A stretch of DNA of 64,000 nucleotides from Chryseosolibacter histidinae (GTDB lineage: Bacteria; Bacteroidota; Bacteroidia; Cytophagales; Cyclobacteriaceae), in assembly GCF_018598225.1 (NCBI RefSeq), contig NZ_JAHESF010000010.1, forward strand, positions 1-64,000. The letters are read 5' to 3'. Positions 45,501-54,231 of the stretch are shown in pieces (position 1 is the stretch's first letter; each line of letters opens with the position of its first letter). The notes under the pieces are model-generated. The model worked only from the letters and a program-made list of their open reading frames with translations, was not told the origin of the DNA and did no database searches. The position numbers and the translations under genes were made by a program.

Positions 45501-46400
45501 TTACTTCTTCTTCTCGATATTGATCTCGTTCAGCGTATCGCTTACTTCCTTGAGCATGTTGTTGAGCTCTTCGGCGTTGCTTTTTAAGATGGGCAGGTAG
45601 TCTTCGAGTGTTTTGGCCTTGTTGCTTTCCAGGTCGATCAGGTTCAACAGGCCCATGATGCGGGCCAGCGGGCTCCGGACCCGGTGCTCGTTAATGAAGG
45701 TGAATTTGGTGATGCGCTGCTCGTGGTCCTTGATCTTCGCGGTGCGGTCTACGATGATCTGTTCCAGGTTGTTGTTGATCACCTCGATCTCTTCCTTCTG
45801 CTGGCTGATCATGTTGTTCTGGTCCAGCAGCTTCTTCTGTGTGCGCTCGTACCCTGATTTAAAGATGTACATCATCAAAAAGATGATGGTGCCGGTAAAG
45901 AACATGTTCCAATAGAGAATGTACGGTCCGAGGCTGAGGATGGGATCGGTGATGCTGTAAACATAATGCACGGAGAGCATGGTCGCCATGCTGATGAAGA
46001 ACAATGATGCGTAGTGGGCGGCGCGCTGAAAGAAAAGCATGGGCAGCAGGCCGATGGCGAAGAACAGGTAGTCAAACCCCTCTGACTTTCCGTGAATGAT
46101 CGACGCCATGGACTGTACGCAAAGGGTGACCAGGAAAACCGCGTAGCGGGCAAACACCATGTATCCCCTGGCATGAAGGATCATGAGCACCACAAAGATG
46201 ACAAGCTCCGCTACACACAGCTTGAAAGGCCAGGAAGGCTCGAGATCTTTCAGTAAAAAAAGGAAAACAAGTACATCCAGGAAAGCAATGCTCAGCAGGA
46301 TATTGAAATTCCGGTAAATGATGTTCTCACTTACGCTCAAACCCTCTTTACGGAGCAATATTTTAAAACCCGGCAGCACTTCGGAAAATTCAAGCTTCAA
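45501..46400 (-). CDS. Six-helix membrane protein with HisKA domain but no ATPase domain
   Basis: The 299-residue protein has six predicted transmembrane helices (about 32-50, 57-76, 80-100, 108-125, 128-150, 156-178), a coiled coil (about 183-230) and a histidine-kinase dimerisation helix pair with H239 in NEHRVRSPLARI. The chain ends about 60 residues later at a lysine-rich tail with no N, G1 or G2 box, so it cannot bind ATP by itself. No matching HATPase frame follows. It could receive phosphate from another kinase or act as a scaffold. It is transcribed alone downstream of the permease gene and next to the head of the polysaccharide locus. Confidence 0.8.
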   Translation of the reverse strand: MKLEFSEVLPGFKILLRKEGLSVSENIIYRNFNILLSIAFLDVLVFLFLLKDLEPSWPFKLCVAELVIFVVLMILHARGYMVFARYAVFLVTLCVQSMASIIHGKSEGFDYLFFAIGLLPMLFFQRAAHYASLFFISMATMLSVHYVYSITDPILSLGPYILYWNMFFTGTIIFLMMYIFKSGYERTQKKLLDQNNMISQQKEEIEVINNNLEQIIVDRTAKIKDHEQRITKFTFINEHRVRSPLARIMGLLNLIDLESNKAKTLEDYLPILKSNAEELNNMLKEVSDTLNEINIEKKK

Positions 46401-46401
46401 A

Positions 46402-46503
46402 GGTAAAATTTAAAGTTTAAACTTTAAAGTTAAAAGTTTGACCTCCACTCAACTTTAAACCTGAAACTTGAAACTTTAAACTTGAAACCTGAAACTTTAA
46501 ACC
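46402..46503. repeat. Foldback repeat of TTTAAAGTTTAAACTT-type words
   Basis: The left arm (46406-46440, AAATTTAAAGTTTAAACTTTAAAG) and the right arm (46451-46503, repeats of CTTTAAACTTGAAAC) are largely complementary. It fills the whole gap between the stop of the FtsX-type permease (46511) and the start of the HisKA membrane protein (46400). Same family as 41867-41931. Confidence 0.7.
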
Positions 46504-46510
46504 CGTGCCC

Positions 46511-48898
46511 CTATTCGTTTTTGAGGGATTTTACCGGGTTGGCCATTGCCGCTTTTGCCGATTCCAGGCCCACCGTGATCCACGCGATGGCAAAGATCAG
46601 GAACGCCGACAACGCATAGAGCCCTGCGCCGATCTCGATGCGGTAGGTGAACGACTCCAGCCACTGGCTCATGAGATAATAGCTTAGCGGTGCGCCAATG
46701 ATGAAGGCGATCAACACCAGGCGCATGAAGTCTCTCGACAGCATGCCCACGATACCCGTTACCGAAGCACCCAGCACCTTGCGGATACCGATCTCTTTCA
46801 TACGTTGCTCCGCCATGAATGAAGCCAGCGCATACAATCCCAGGCAGGCAATGAACACCGCCATGCCGGAGAACAACAGAATCACTTTGGCGAGGTGCTG
46901 CTCGCGCTGGTAAAGCGAAGCCATGTGCTGATCGAGGAAAACGAAATCGAAGGCAGCGGGAACAGCCGTCACGAAAGTCTGCTCAAGCCTTGCGATGGTG
47001 GCCGGCAGGTTGGCGGCCGATACTTTCACCAGCAGGTAATTGTAAGACTCTGTAGGAACATTGTGAAAACAATATGCGCCGATGGGCTGATGCAGGGAGC
47101 TGAAATGAAAATCTTCTGTTACACCGGCGATCTCGACAGGATACTGAAAGCCACCGATCTTGATCTTTTCGCCCACAGCTTCCGCCGGCTTCATGCCGAG
47201 ATAGTCCACCGCTGATTTGTTGAGCACCACCTGTGTTGTGGTATCACCGGGTGCTTTCACTGGCAATGAGGTACCTGCCAGCAGCCGGATGTTGAGCAGG
47301 TCTACCACCTCTGCACCGGCGCGGTTTGTGCTGATGGAGATCCGTTCTTCGTTGCTGCCGGGTGACGGCATGGTGCGACCACTGGCCTCGCGACCGGGAA
47401 ACGCTTGTGCAAGCGCTACCTTTAATACACCGGGTATTTTTTCATATTCGAGCTTCAGCGGCTCGAGCTGAGTCTTCTTGTCAGCACCTCCGATGGAGAC
47501 AGCCACCACCTGTTCGGGCTGATAGCCGAGCTTCTTATTGCGTACATACTCCAGCTGGCCATACAACACCAGCGTTCCGGCAATAAGCACTACAGAAGCG
47601 GTGAACTGGAATACCACCAGCACCTTGCGCACAGAGACGTTTCCGGCTGAACCCGTAGCCGCGCGTTGCAGCACCTTGTTCGGTGCGAATGAAGACAGGT
47701 ACAAAGCGGGATACGAGCCTGACACCAGCGTCAGCAAGGCCCACAGTGAAACAAAACCTGCCCAGAACCAGGCGGTATACAGGAAGTCGTCGGTGATGTG
47801 TTTGTAGGTAAGATCATTAAAAACCGGAAGCAGTACCAGGAACAAGGTCAGGCTCAGCACCATGGCGATCAGCACAAAGACAGAAGCTTCGGTATAGAAC
47901 TGGCGCGAGAGCTGCACCGCGGAGGCGCCAAGCGTCTTGCTGATGCCCACTTCTTTCTGACGTCGCTGCGACTGTGCCGTGGAGAGGTTCATGTAGTTGA
48001 TGGAAGCGATGATCAGGATGATCAGGGATAATCCCGTCAGCAACTTCACCTGGCTGATGTCGCCGGCATTGCCCGCATCGCTCTGGATATCGGCAGCATA
48101 CAGGTGCATGTCTTTCAGCGCCTGAAGGCCCAGCGCATACCACCGCTCTTCGGAGGGGATGTTGCGCTCGATCATCACGTTCATTTTCTTTTCTACGGTA
48201 GCTGCATTGGCACCCGGTTGCAACAGTACCAGTGTTTCGAAGCTGGCATTGCCCCAGCTCTGTTTATTGTTACGGCCTGCCCAGCTGCCTTGAAAAGGAG
48301 CGATCAGCTGAAAATCGAAACGCGAATGAAAGGGCAGGTCCCTGAATACGCCGGTCACCTCGAGCTCGGTCTTGTTGTCGATCAGCAGCACCTTACCCAT
48401 GGGATCTTCGCTGCCGAAATATTTACGGGCCGCTGCACTGCTGATGATCACCCCATTCGCACCCTTCAGCACATCGCCGGGCTTTCCTTTGAGCAGGTCT
48501 ATGGAGAGGATCTCCAACAGCTCGGGGTCAGCCCATATAAGGTTCTTCTCCACAACCCGCGTCTCTCCCGCCGATACAAAAGCATCGCCACCAAAATTGT
48601 GATAAAGAATGCGGGCGACCTTTTCTGCTTCGGGGATCTCCTGGGCGATGGTAGGCCCCACCTTGTTGGCTACACCCGCCCATTTTTCGTCTTTTTCATC
48701 GCCATTAGGCAATGTGAGCACATGATAGATGCGATCGATCTTGCTGTGGAAACGATCGTACGAAAACTCATCGGTAATGTACAGGCTGATGCCGAGAAAT
48801 GCCGTGAGTCCGACGGTAAGACCAAGGATATTAATAATGCTGAAGGTCTTGTAACGACCAATGTTGCGCAGGGTGATTTTCAGGTAGTTTTTAAGCAT
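46511..48898 (-). CDS. FtsX/MacB-type ABC transporter permease
   Basis: The 795-residue protein opens with the Bacteroidota hallmark MLKNYLKITLRNIGRYKTFSIINILGL and has two FtsX units. Helix 1 (about 20-42) is followed by a MacB-like periplasmic domain (about 45-275), then three helices around 285-420, another helix with a large periplasmic loop, and three helices at the C-terminus (after about 670, ending SLKNE). It would work in mechanotransmission, lipoprotein or toxic-compound export. No ATPase gene is adjacent in the window, so its partner must be elsewhere. Length and layout are normal for the family. Confidence 0.92.
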   Translation of the reverse strand: MLKNYLKITLRNIGRYKTFSIINILGLTVGLTAFLGISLYITDEFSYDRFHSKIDRIYHVLTLPNGDEKDEKWAGVANKVGPTIAQEIPEAEKVARILYHNFGGDAFVSAGETRVVEKNLIWADPELLEILSIDLLKGKPGDVLKGANGVIISSAAARKYFGSEDPMGKVLLIDNKTELEVTGVFRDLPFHSRFDFQLIAPFQGSWAGRNNKQSWGNASFETLVLLQPGANAATVEKKMNVMIERNIPSEERWYALGLQALKDMHLYAADIQSDAGNAGDISQVKLLTGLSLIILIIASINYMNLSTAQSQRRQKEVGISKTLGASAVQLSRQFYTEASVFVLIAMVLSLTLFLVLLPVFNDLTYKHITDDFLYTAWFWAGFVSLWALLTLVSGSYPALYLSSFAPNKVLQRAATGSAGNVSVRKVLVVFQFTASVVLIAGTLVLYGQLEYVRNKKLGYQPEQVVAVSIGGADKKTQLEPLKLEYEKIPGVLKVALAQAFPGREASGRTMPSPGSNEERISISTNRAGAEVVDLLNIRLLAGTSLPVKAPGDTTTQVVLNKSAVDYLGMKPAEAVGEKIKIGGFQYPVEIAGVTEDFHFSSLHQPIGAYCFHNVPTESYNYLLVKVSAANLPATIARLEQTFVTAVPAAFDFVFLDQHMASLYQREQHLAKVILLFSGMAVFIACLGLYALASFMAEQRMKEIGIRKVLGASVTGIVGMLSRDFMRLVLIAFIIGAPLSYYLMSQWLESFTYRIEIGAGLYALSAFLIFAIAWITVGLESAKAAMANPVKSLKNE

Positions 48899-49053
48899 GA
48901 GGTGGCGGTTCGGTAAATCAAATAGTTAACTCCGACACTCTTGCAAGCGGGGTGCCATGTGCGATTATCGCTTAAAAACACGCTTTCTGTCCCCGATCGT
49001 TGTTCCCATACGTACGAATCCGTCCGGTAGTGGGCAACTGTTACGCATTGGGA

Positions 49054-49071
49054 TCCCGATAGCTATCGGGA
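49054..49071. repeat. Perfect palindrome TCCCGATAGCTATCGGGA carrying a stop codon
   Basis: The second perfect copy of the 18-bp palindrome. It spans the stop codon (TAG, 49063-49065) and last residue codons (Ser-Arg) of the VanW/glycosyltransferase gene on the minus strand. It can form a stem that both ends the reading frame and may terminate transcription. Confidence 0.75.
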
Positions 49072-50835
49072 GGCATTAGACATTGATGGGATGGGGATGA
49101 TTTCTTCAGGCAGCTTTTCAAGTACGGCGCGTTTCAATGCATCATAATCACCCGCCTCAACAATGGTAACCTGATCCGAAGGCTGCAACCCACTTGCCGT
49201 TGTTGTGATCACAGGCAGGCCGAGAACGATGGCCTTCAACAGCAGACGCGGATGATGCTCAACATAGGTGGGATACACCACTAACCCGACACCTTCGAAC
49301 GGATCAGCACCTGCTTTTTCTACGGATAGACCATTCCAGAATGAATCTTCTTCCGTTGCTCCGCCCATGATGGTGACACTAAGCTTCAGCTCGCTTGCAA
49401 GCCGCCGCATTTCATAGGCTCCTTTGCGTGCCAGCGCTGGACCGGGGAAAAGGATCCTGTTGCCTGCGGATCTTGTTTTCACCTGAACGCGGGGACGACT
49501 CCAGTCAAGCAGTATGGACTTGTTATTAAACAGGTTTGCAATCTCACGATGCGGTGTGATGATGTGTCGCGATCTGGTGAGCGCCATGCTCTCGAGATCC
49601 ACAAGTTCATCGGGTGCACGAAAATCATTCAGGGTGCTGCTGGAAGGATAGTGACGATACGCTGCATCGAGGCGCTCATGCAGCTTCTCCATCGGGAGCC
49701 GGGTCATCAGCACATCGAAAGTTCTTCCACCCAGCACACCGGCAGCCCAGGCGTACGGAAGCAGGTTCTGCGATATGACGATGTGTGTGCTCTCAAGCGG
49801 AATGTGTTTCAGCATTCTTTGAGTCACCTTGCTGTCGAGCCTCAGCATCTGTGAAAAGACGTTGTTCCCGCCACCTGAAAACAACCTGATGCTAAGTGAC
49901 CTGTAAAGCGCCATCAACGGAACTGCCCGCGCACGAAAGCCTTTGGCAACATTCCAGGTATAACGGTTGATCCTGATCCGCTGATCCGGCGTGAACGGCA
50001 CCACGAAACGATCGCCCGTTGCTGCGGTTTTACTGATGTACTCTTCGTACTCGCTCCACCGTTCGTCCAGTATAAAAGTGGTGACTGCCTTTCGCTTTTG
50101 GAGCACTACCTTGCCGGGATGTTTAAAACATTCAAAGTTGCCGCACGAGAAACAGTCGTTGAGTTTGGAGGGCTGAACCGTCATCGCCGAAGGAATCTGC
50201 TGTACACGATGATCTGTTGTGCTCCTGAACTTCACCACAAGGCTTTCGGGTGCCAGGTCTATTTCGATGCGAAAAGATGATGATGACCTGAAGCGCAGGT
50301 CTATGTAATTCCATTTTACAGTGGCGTCCCGGCCCTTCTCCGCCAGGGAACCTTTCACTACTTTGGTATGCTTGTGCCGCTCCACGATCTCGAAGCCGGC
50401 TTTCAGGGCCGCATCGTAAAGCGCATTCGAGAGCTGGCAAAGACCACCGGCTACAGTCGGAATGATGCAGCCCTCCCTGATCTCTCTGCCCGTAACATAA
50501 CCCTTGCTGCGACCGGGATAACCTACGTGCTGCCAGAAGCTGAAGACCTTTCCGGCAGGTATTTCAAGCCCATTCAGTTTCCTGGTTGCCACCCGCAGGT
50601 TCTGGATCTTTCCCGCGGTGAGGATCCAGTTCTGCTCATCGTCGTCGGGGTTCCACAGATCGCTTTCTGAAAAGGAGATCACGGCTCCGCTTTTCAGCGT
50701 TTCACCGAAAGGGAAGCGTTGTAGATCATTATCAAACCTGTTGCGCAATGCCCGGAGCAGGATCAAACCACGCGATTTGATAAAAAATATTACCTCCCTG
50801 AGCAGACTGTGCCGTTCGATCAACGTTGCCTTCAT
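49063..50835 (-). CDS. VanW-domain protein fused to a glycosyltransferase-like domain
   Basis: The 590-residue protein (ATG at 50835, MKATLIERHS, with GAAGG upstream) has an N-terminal VanW domain (about 45-200: KVFSFWQHVGYPGRSKGYVTGREI, then PTVAGGLCQLSNALYDAALKAG). A cysteine cluster follows (CFSCGNFEC, about 230), then a C-terminal half like a GT4/GT-B glycosyltransferase (about 280-590; ILFPGPALARKGAYEMRRLA, then VVYPTYVEHHPRLLLKAIVLGLPVITT). VanW domains occur in cell-wall and resistance-linked proteins of unknown mechanism. Fusion to a glycosyltransferase is not something I know as a standard architecture. It is divergent from a glycan-binding-type lipoprotein gene, and the last residues are encoded by a palindrome. 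Confidence 0.8.
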   Translation of the reverse strand: MKATLIERHSLLREVIFFIKSRGLILLRALRNRFDNDLQRFPFGETLKSGAVISFSESDLWNPDDDEQNWILTAGKIQNLRVATRKLNGLEIPAGKVFSFWQHVGYPGRSKGYVTGREIREGCIIPTVAGGLCQLSNALYDAALKAGFEIVERHKHTKVVKGSLAEKGRDATVKWNYIDLRFRSSSSFRIEIDLAPESLVVKFRSTTDHRVQQIPSAMTVQPSKLNDCFSCGNFECFKHPGKVVLQKRKAVTTFILDERWSEYEEYISKTAATGDRFVVPFTPDQRIRINRYTWNVAKGFRARAVPLMALYRSLSIRLFSGGGNNVFSQMLRLDSKVTQRMLKHIPLESTHIVISQNLLPYAWAAGVLGGRTFDVLMTRLPMEKLHERLDAAYRHYPSSSTLNDFRAPDELVDLESMALTRSRHIITPHREIANLFNNKSILLDWSRPRVQVKTRSAGNRILFPGPALARKGAYEMRRLASELKLSVTIMGGATEEDSFWNGLSVEKAGADPFEGVGLVVYPTYVEHHPRLLLKAIVLGLPVITTTASGLQPSDQVTIVEAGDYDALKRAVLEKLPEEIIPIPSMSNASR

Positions 50836-50948
50836 GCCGATGCCTTCTTTTTCACAAGCAAACTTTTTAAAAGTAGGCGAAAACTTTGTACGCTTCAAAC
50901 ACGCGCGGAAAGATATTGTCAAAACTTTTGCAATTCGTATCTTTCAGC

Positions 50949-52430
50949 ATGAAAATCCCCCACTCCCTCATGGCCGTGATGGCCTGTTCAATGGCTGCAT
51001 TGATCTCATCGTGCGGCACCAATTCAAAAAGCGCTGAAAACACTGCCGAAGAAACTGGTTCCTCCGGTCCCGAGGCAAAGGAAGTGATCTACATGGAAGG
51101 TGTATATGCCACTTCTACCCTCCTGCCCCTGGCGCAGTATGGCGTTGAAAATGTTTTTGACGACGACACAACAACTTATTGGGCAACCGCCAAAGGCGCA
51201 GGACCGGATGAAGGATTGATGCTCTATTTTCCTGCTAAAACTTACGTGAAAGAGCTGGTGCTCAAGCAGGCTGAAAACGATGACCTGGCCACGGTACAAG
51301 AAATTACCGTCTATGCCGATGGACAAAGAGTCGAAAGCTTCGACGCTTCACAACCCGTGAAGATCGAAAAAGATGTAACAGCGCTCTTCATCAAGATCGC
51401 GTCGGCAGACCAGTCAAGCACGGAAGATCTCGTCAAGGAAGGCGGCGACGAAACACTCTCTACCGAAACATTTGACAGCAAGTTCTCCGTGGGCATTGCA
51501 GACCTGAAGCTCTTCAACAACGAAGGCCCGCTGAAGGTACATGCGCCGCTGGCTGTTGCAGGTGCTATCACGGCTTCATCTACCCTGAAGCCCGCCGAAG
51601 CCTATGCTCCCTCTATGCTCTTCGATTCACGCAAGGAATTTGTGTGGGCAGAAGGTGCTGCCGGCACCGGTGAAAATGAAAAGCTCACATTCACCTTCGG
51701 CGCAGACCAGCGCATCTCAGCTGTCAAGATCTGGAATGGTTATCAGCGCTCGGAGAAACATTTTACCTCCAATGCCAGGGTAAAATCTTTTGAGTTCGGG
51801 CTGAAGAACGGCGCCAAAGCAAAATATACAATTGAAGACAGCATGGAACCCCAGCTCGTGACATTGGGCGAGCCGCTCACCGGAAAAGAGTTTGAGCTTA
51901 CGGTACTCGAAGCTGTTCCGGGCAGCGCTTACAAAGACCTTGTGATCAGTGAAGTGCTTTTCTTCGACCAGGCCACGCCCGTGCTGATCAGGGACGATGG
52001 TAAAGCAGAAGAGAACATCAAGTCATTGATCGCTTCCACCAGGGGCTCGCTGATGGAGTCGTTTGTGGACCGGAGACTTAAAAACCATCAGGAAACACCT
52101 TACGCCACCTCCGACAAATCGCTCATATTGCGGTCTAATAAAACCTTTGTGCTGTACGAGCATACCACTTCCAGCGATGCCTCCAGGGAAGAAAATTCAG
52201 AGATCGTTGCGGATGGCAACTGGGAAATTGTGGAGCAGCAAGGTAATTATGCCAGGGTGAGGATCTTCGGCAAGCTCATCAACCTGTCTGAGACGGTAGA
52301 TTATTACAAAGGCAATACGCAATCTTCGTTTGTCAAGATCTTCCAGGACAACCTGACCATCACGCCGGCAGAGGTGAAGGGTGAAAAATATGTGGATACC
52401 TTCTACAACGGATCACCGGGTGACCGGTAA
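50949..52430 (+). CDS. Lipoprotein with two discoidin-like (NADase-type glycan-binding) domains
   Basis: The 493-residue protein starts at the ATG at 50949 and has a lipoprotein signal (AALISSC); the open frame before it (from 50886) has no role. Two related beta-sandwich domains follow: about 35-190 (YATSTLLPLAQYGVENVFDDDTTTYWAT) and about 195-340 (SSTLKPAEAYAPSMLFDSRKEFVWAE). Both carry the ASSTLxP...A...lFD...tvWaeG pattern of NADase-type glycan-binding (discoidin-like) domains. The last ~150 residues form another beta domain. It would bind glycan at a membrane surface. It is followed after 15 bp by a multi-pass membrane protein and is divergent from the VanW/glycosyltransferase gene. Confidence 0.8.
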   Translation: MKIPHSLMAVMACSMAALISSCGTNSKSAENTAEETGSSGPEAKEVIYMEGVYATSTLLPLAQYGVENVFDDDTTTYWATAKGAGPDEGLMLYFPAKTYVKELVLKQAENDDLATVQEITVYADGQRVESFDASQPVKIEKDVTALFIKIASADQSSTEDLVKEGGDETLSTETFDSKFSVGIADLKLFNNEGPLKVHAPLAVAGAITASSTLKPAEAYAPSMLFDSRKEFVWAEGAAGTGENEKLTFTFGADQRISAVKIWNGYQRSEKHFTSNARVKSFEFGLKNGAKAKYTIEDSMEPQLVTLGEPLTGKEFELTVLEAVPGSAYKDLVISEVLFFDQATPVLIRDDGKAEENIKSLIASTRGSLMESFVDRRLKNHQETPYATSDKSLILRSNKTFVLYEHTTSSDASREENSEIVADGNWEIVEQQGNYARVRIFGKLINLSETVDYYKGNTQSSFVKIFQDNLTITPAEVKGEKYVDTFYNGSPGDR

Positions 52431-52445
52431 CACGGCCTTATTGTT

Positions 52446-53930
52446 TTGATTTTGGGATCAAGTGGCGTTGCGAGGATAAAAGACCTGCTCCCTGCAGCGG
52501 GTATCTCCGTGGCGTTGTTCAGCATTTCGTTTGTCCTTCGGTACCTCGCGTTTAGCCAGACAGTGTATGCCAACGGATGGGATGGGTACTTTTACATCAA
52601 CCAGGTAAGATCGTTCCTTGAAGAGGGGAAAATGGATGTTGCGGACAGCGCGCTCATCTACCCGATCATGATGGGTGTTCAATGCTTCACCGGGGATTAT
52701 ATCCTCATGTACAAAGTAACGGGCGCGATACTGGCCAGTGCTTTTTGTGTGATGGCGTACCTGCTTTCACTGAAATGGTCGGGCAGAAATGCTGTTGCGC
52801 TGATCGTGGGGAGCTTCTGTCTTTTTAGTCCCCACCTTACCTATTTTGCAGCACAGTACCCCAAGAACCTGCTGGGTGTGATCTTCTTCCTGATGTTGCT
52901 GTATGGAGCGGATGCTAGGCTCAAGGTGATTCCCCTCCTGCTGCTGGCGCTCAATTTCTTCGGACACCGGGTAACGGCGGTGTTGTCATTGGCATACATG
53001 ACGTTGTATGCAGCAATGAAAAGAATGCCTGGGCGTATAGCGATGGTGCTGATCCTGTTTCTGTTCGTTTTTGTTGTCGCTGGTTTTTTCCTTCCGGGGA
53101 TCCTCAACTTTTTTGATTCTGAGAGGCTACAAGGAATTTTCTCTCAACATCCACAGTTCGCTCCGTATTCTTTTGTGAGCGGATTCGGTCCAGGTCTCAT
53201 TTCATCCTGGTGGCTTGCAGAAATAGTGTTTTGCTGTCTCGTGTTTCTAGCGGCTCTGGTATTGGTAATAAAGGCTATTATAAAGAAGAACGCAGAGGCA
53301 CGCTTCACTGCATTGATACTGATCGCTGCCTTCCTGATCTTTCCGTTCTTTCATTGGTCGATGGATGCACCGGGCTTCAGGCTTCTGCTGGTATTCATAT
53401 TGTTATGTCCGTTGTTCATCACCTTTTTACTAAAGGATGTTCGCCTGAGATACATCGCTCCAGTCTCCTGTGCGATGCTGCTATTCTTCAGCGCTTTCTC
53501 GTATCGGAGTTACGATCCTTCCAGGCACGATCCACCCTACGGCCTGTATAGTATGATGTGCAGAGAGCTCGTGGCCAGCAAGGAACCCTGCGAGCTGATC
53601 ATCGCGCACAAGTCCCTCGCCGAATATGTGGTCTATGCAACCGGAACAGATGCCATGTCATGGATCCCTGAATACAACATAGAAAAAGAGAAGCTGTGGA
53701 GAATCGCCGCCGGCATAAAAGATGTACAGTTCCGTTTCTATCTCAGCCCCGACGACCTGAAACATATCCACCGGCTTTCACCCTCCTACACTTTCGTGCG
53801 GGAAGATATCTGGAAAAAATTCATCGCAAACGTAAGGCAAGACGGCAACGAAGAATTGATCAGTGAGCTTACCAACTGGCGAAATCCTGATAAGGGTCGC
53901 CCGTATTTTCTGTTGAAGAACAAGCGCTGA
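52446..53930 (+). CDS. Multi-pass membrane protein, GT-C glycosyltransferase-like
   Basis: The 494-residue protein has about ten hydrophobic helices up to residue ~360 and a soluble C-terminal part of about 130 residues. The first loop carries WDGYFYINQVRSFLEEGKMD, like the acidic first loop of GT-C glycosyltransferases, and a second carries YPKNLLGVIFF, typical of such membrane enzymes. I infer transfer of a sugar from a lipid carrier, but no family is certain. The frame opens with TTG at 52446 (or TTG at 52452); no ATG lies in frame before residue ~63, so a TTG start is likely. The gap to the upstream lipoprotein is 15 bp. Confidence 0.72.
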   Translation: MILGSSGVARIKDLLPAAGISVALFSISFVLRYLAFSQTVYANGWDGYFYINQVRSFLEEGKMDVADSALIYPIMMGVQCFTGDYILMYKVTGAILASAFCVMAYLLSLKWSGRNAVALIVGSFCLFSPHLTYFAAQYPKNLLGVIFFLMLLYGADARLKVIPLLLLALNFFGHRVTAVLSLAYMTLYAAMKRMPGRIAMVLILFLFVFVVAGFFLPGILNFFDSERLQGIFSQHPQFAPYSFVSGFGPGLISSWWLAEIVFCCLVFLAALVLVIKAIIKKNAEARFTALILIAAFLIFPFFHWSMDAPGFRLLLVFILLCPLFITFLLKDVRLRYIAPVSCAMLLFFSAFSYRSYDPSRHDPPYGLYSMMCRELVASKEPCELIIAHKSLAEYVVYATGTDAMSWIPEYNIEKEKLWRIAAGIKDVQFRFYLSPDDLKHIHRLSPSYTFVREDIWKKFIANVRQDGNEELISELTNWRNPDKGRPYFLLKNKR

Positions 53931-53936
53931 AATCAA

Positions 53937-54230
53937 ATGCAAAAATACAAAATGCAAAACGCTAAGATCGCAAAGGAGGCGCAAAGAACGCAGAGGTAGC
54001 GAACCTCTCTTCTGAAACCCGTCATCCTGAGCGATGCAGGTGTGATAGCATACGGGAGCGAAGGATCCCCAGATCGCTTACTGCGTACTTAATTCGAGCG
54101 CATTGCACATTCGTAGGCACACTGTCAAATGGGGATCCTTCATTCGCGCATTCCTACGCTCAAACCACCATTCAGGATGACGGCGAAACGAGGCGGCTTC
54201 TTCGCGCTCTTTGCGTGAACCTGCATTTCG
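53937..54230. repeat. Composite foldback region between convergent genes
   Basis: Outer words: CAAAATGCAAAACGC and GCAAAGAACGCAGAGG at 53945-53996 face CGCGCTCTTTGCGTG near 54205-54218. Inside, GTCATCCTGA (54021-54030) pairs with TCAGGATGAC (54172-54181), and GAAGGATCCCC (54060-54070) pairs exactly with GGGGATCCTTC (54131-54141). The GTCATCCTGA...GAAGGATCCCC pattern is a widely seen dispersed bacterial palindrome. The right end runs into CTTGACTCCTTACTCC, which encodes the last residues of the RND gene. No gene is visible in the gap. Confidence 0.75.
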
Positions 54231-54231
54231 C

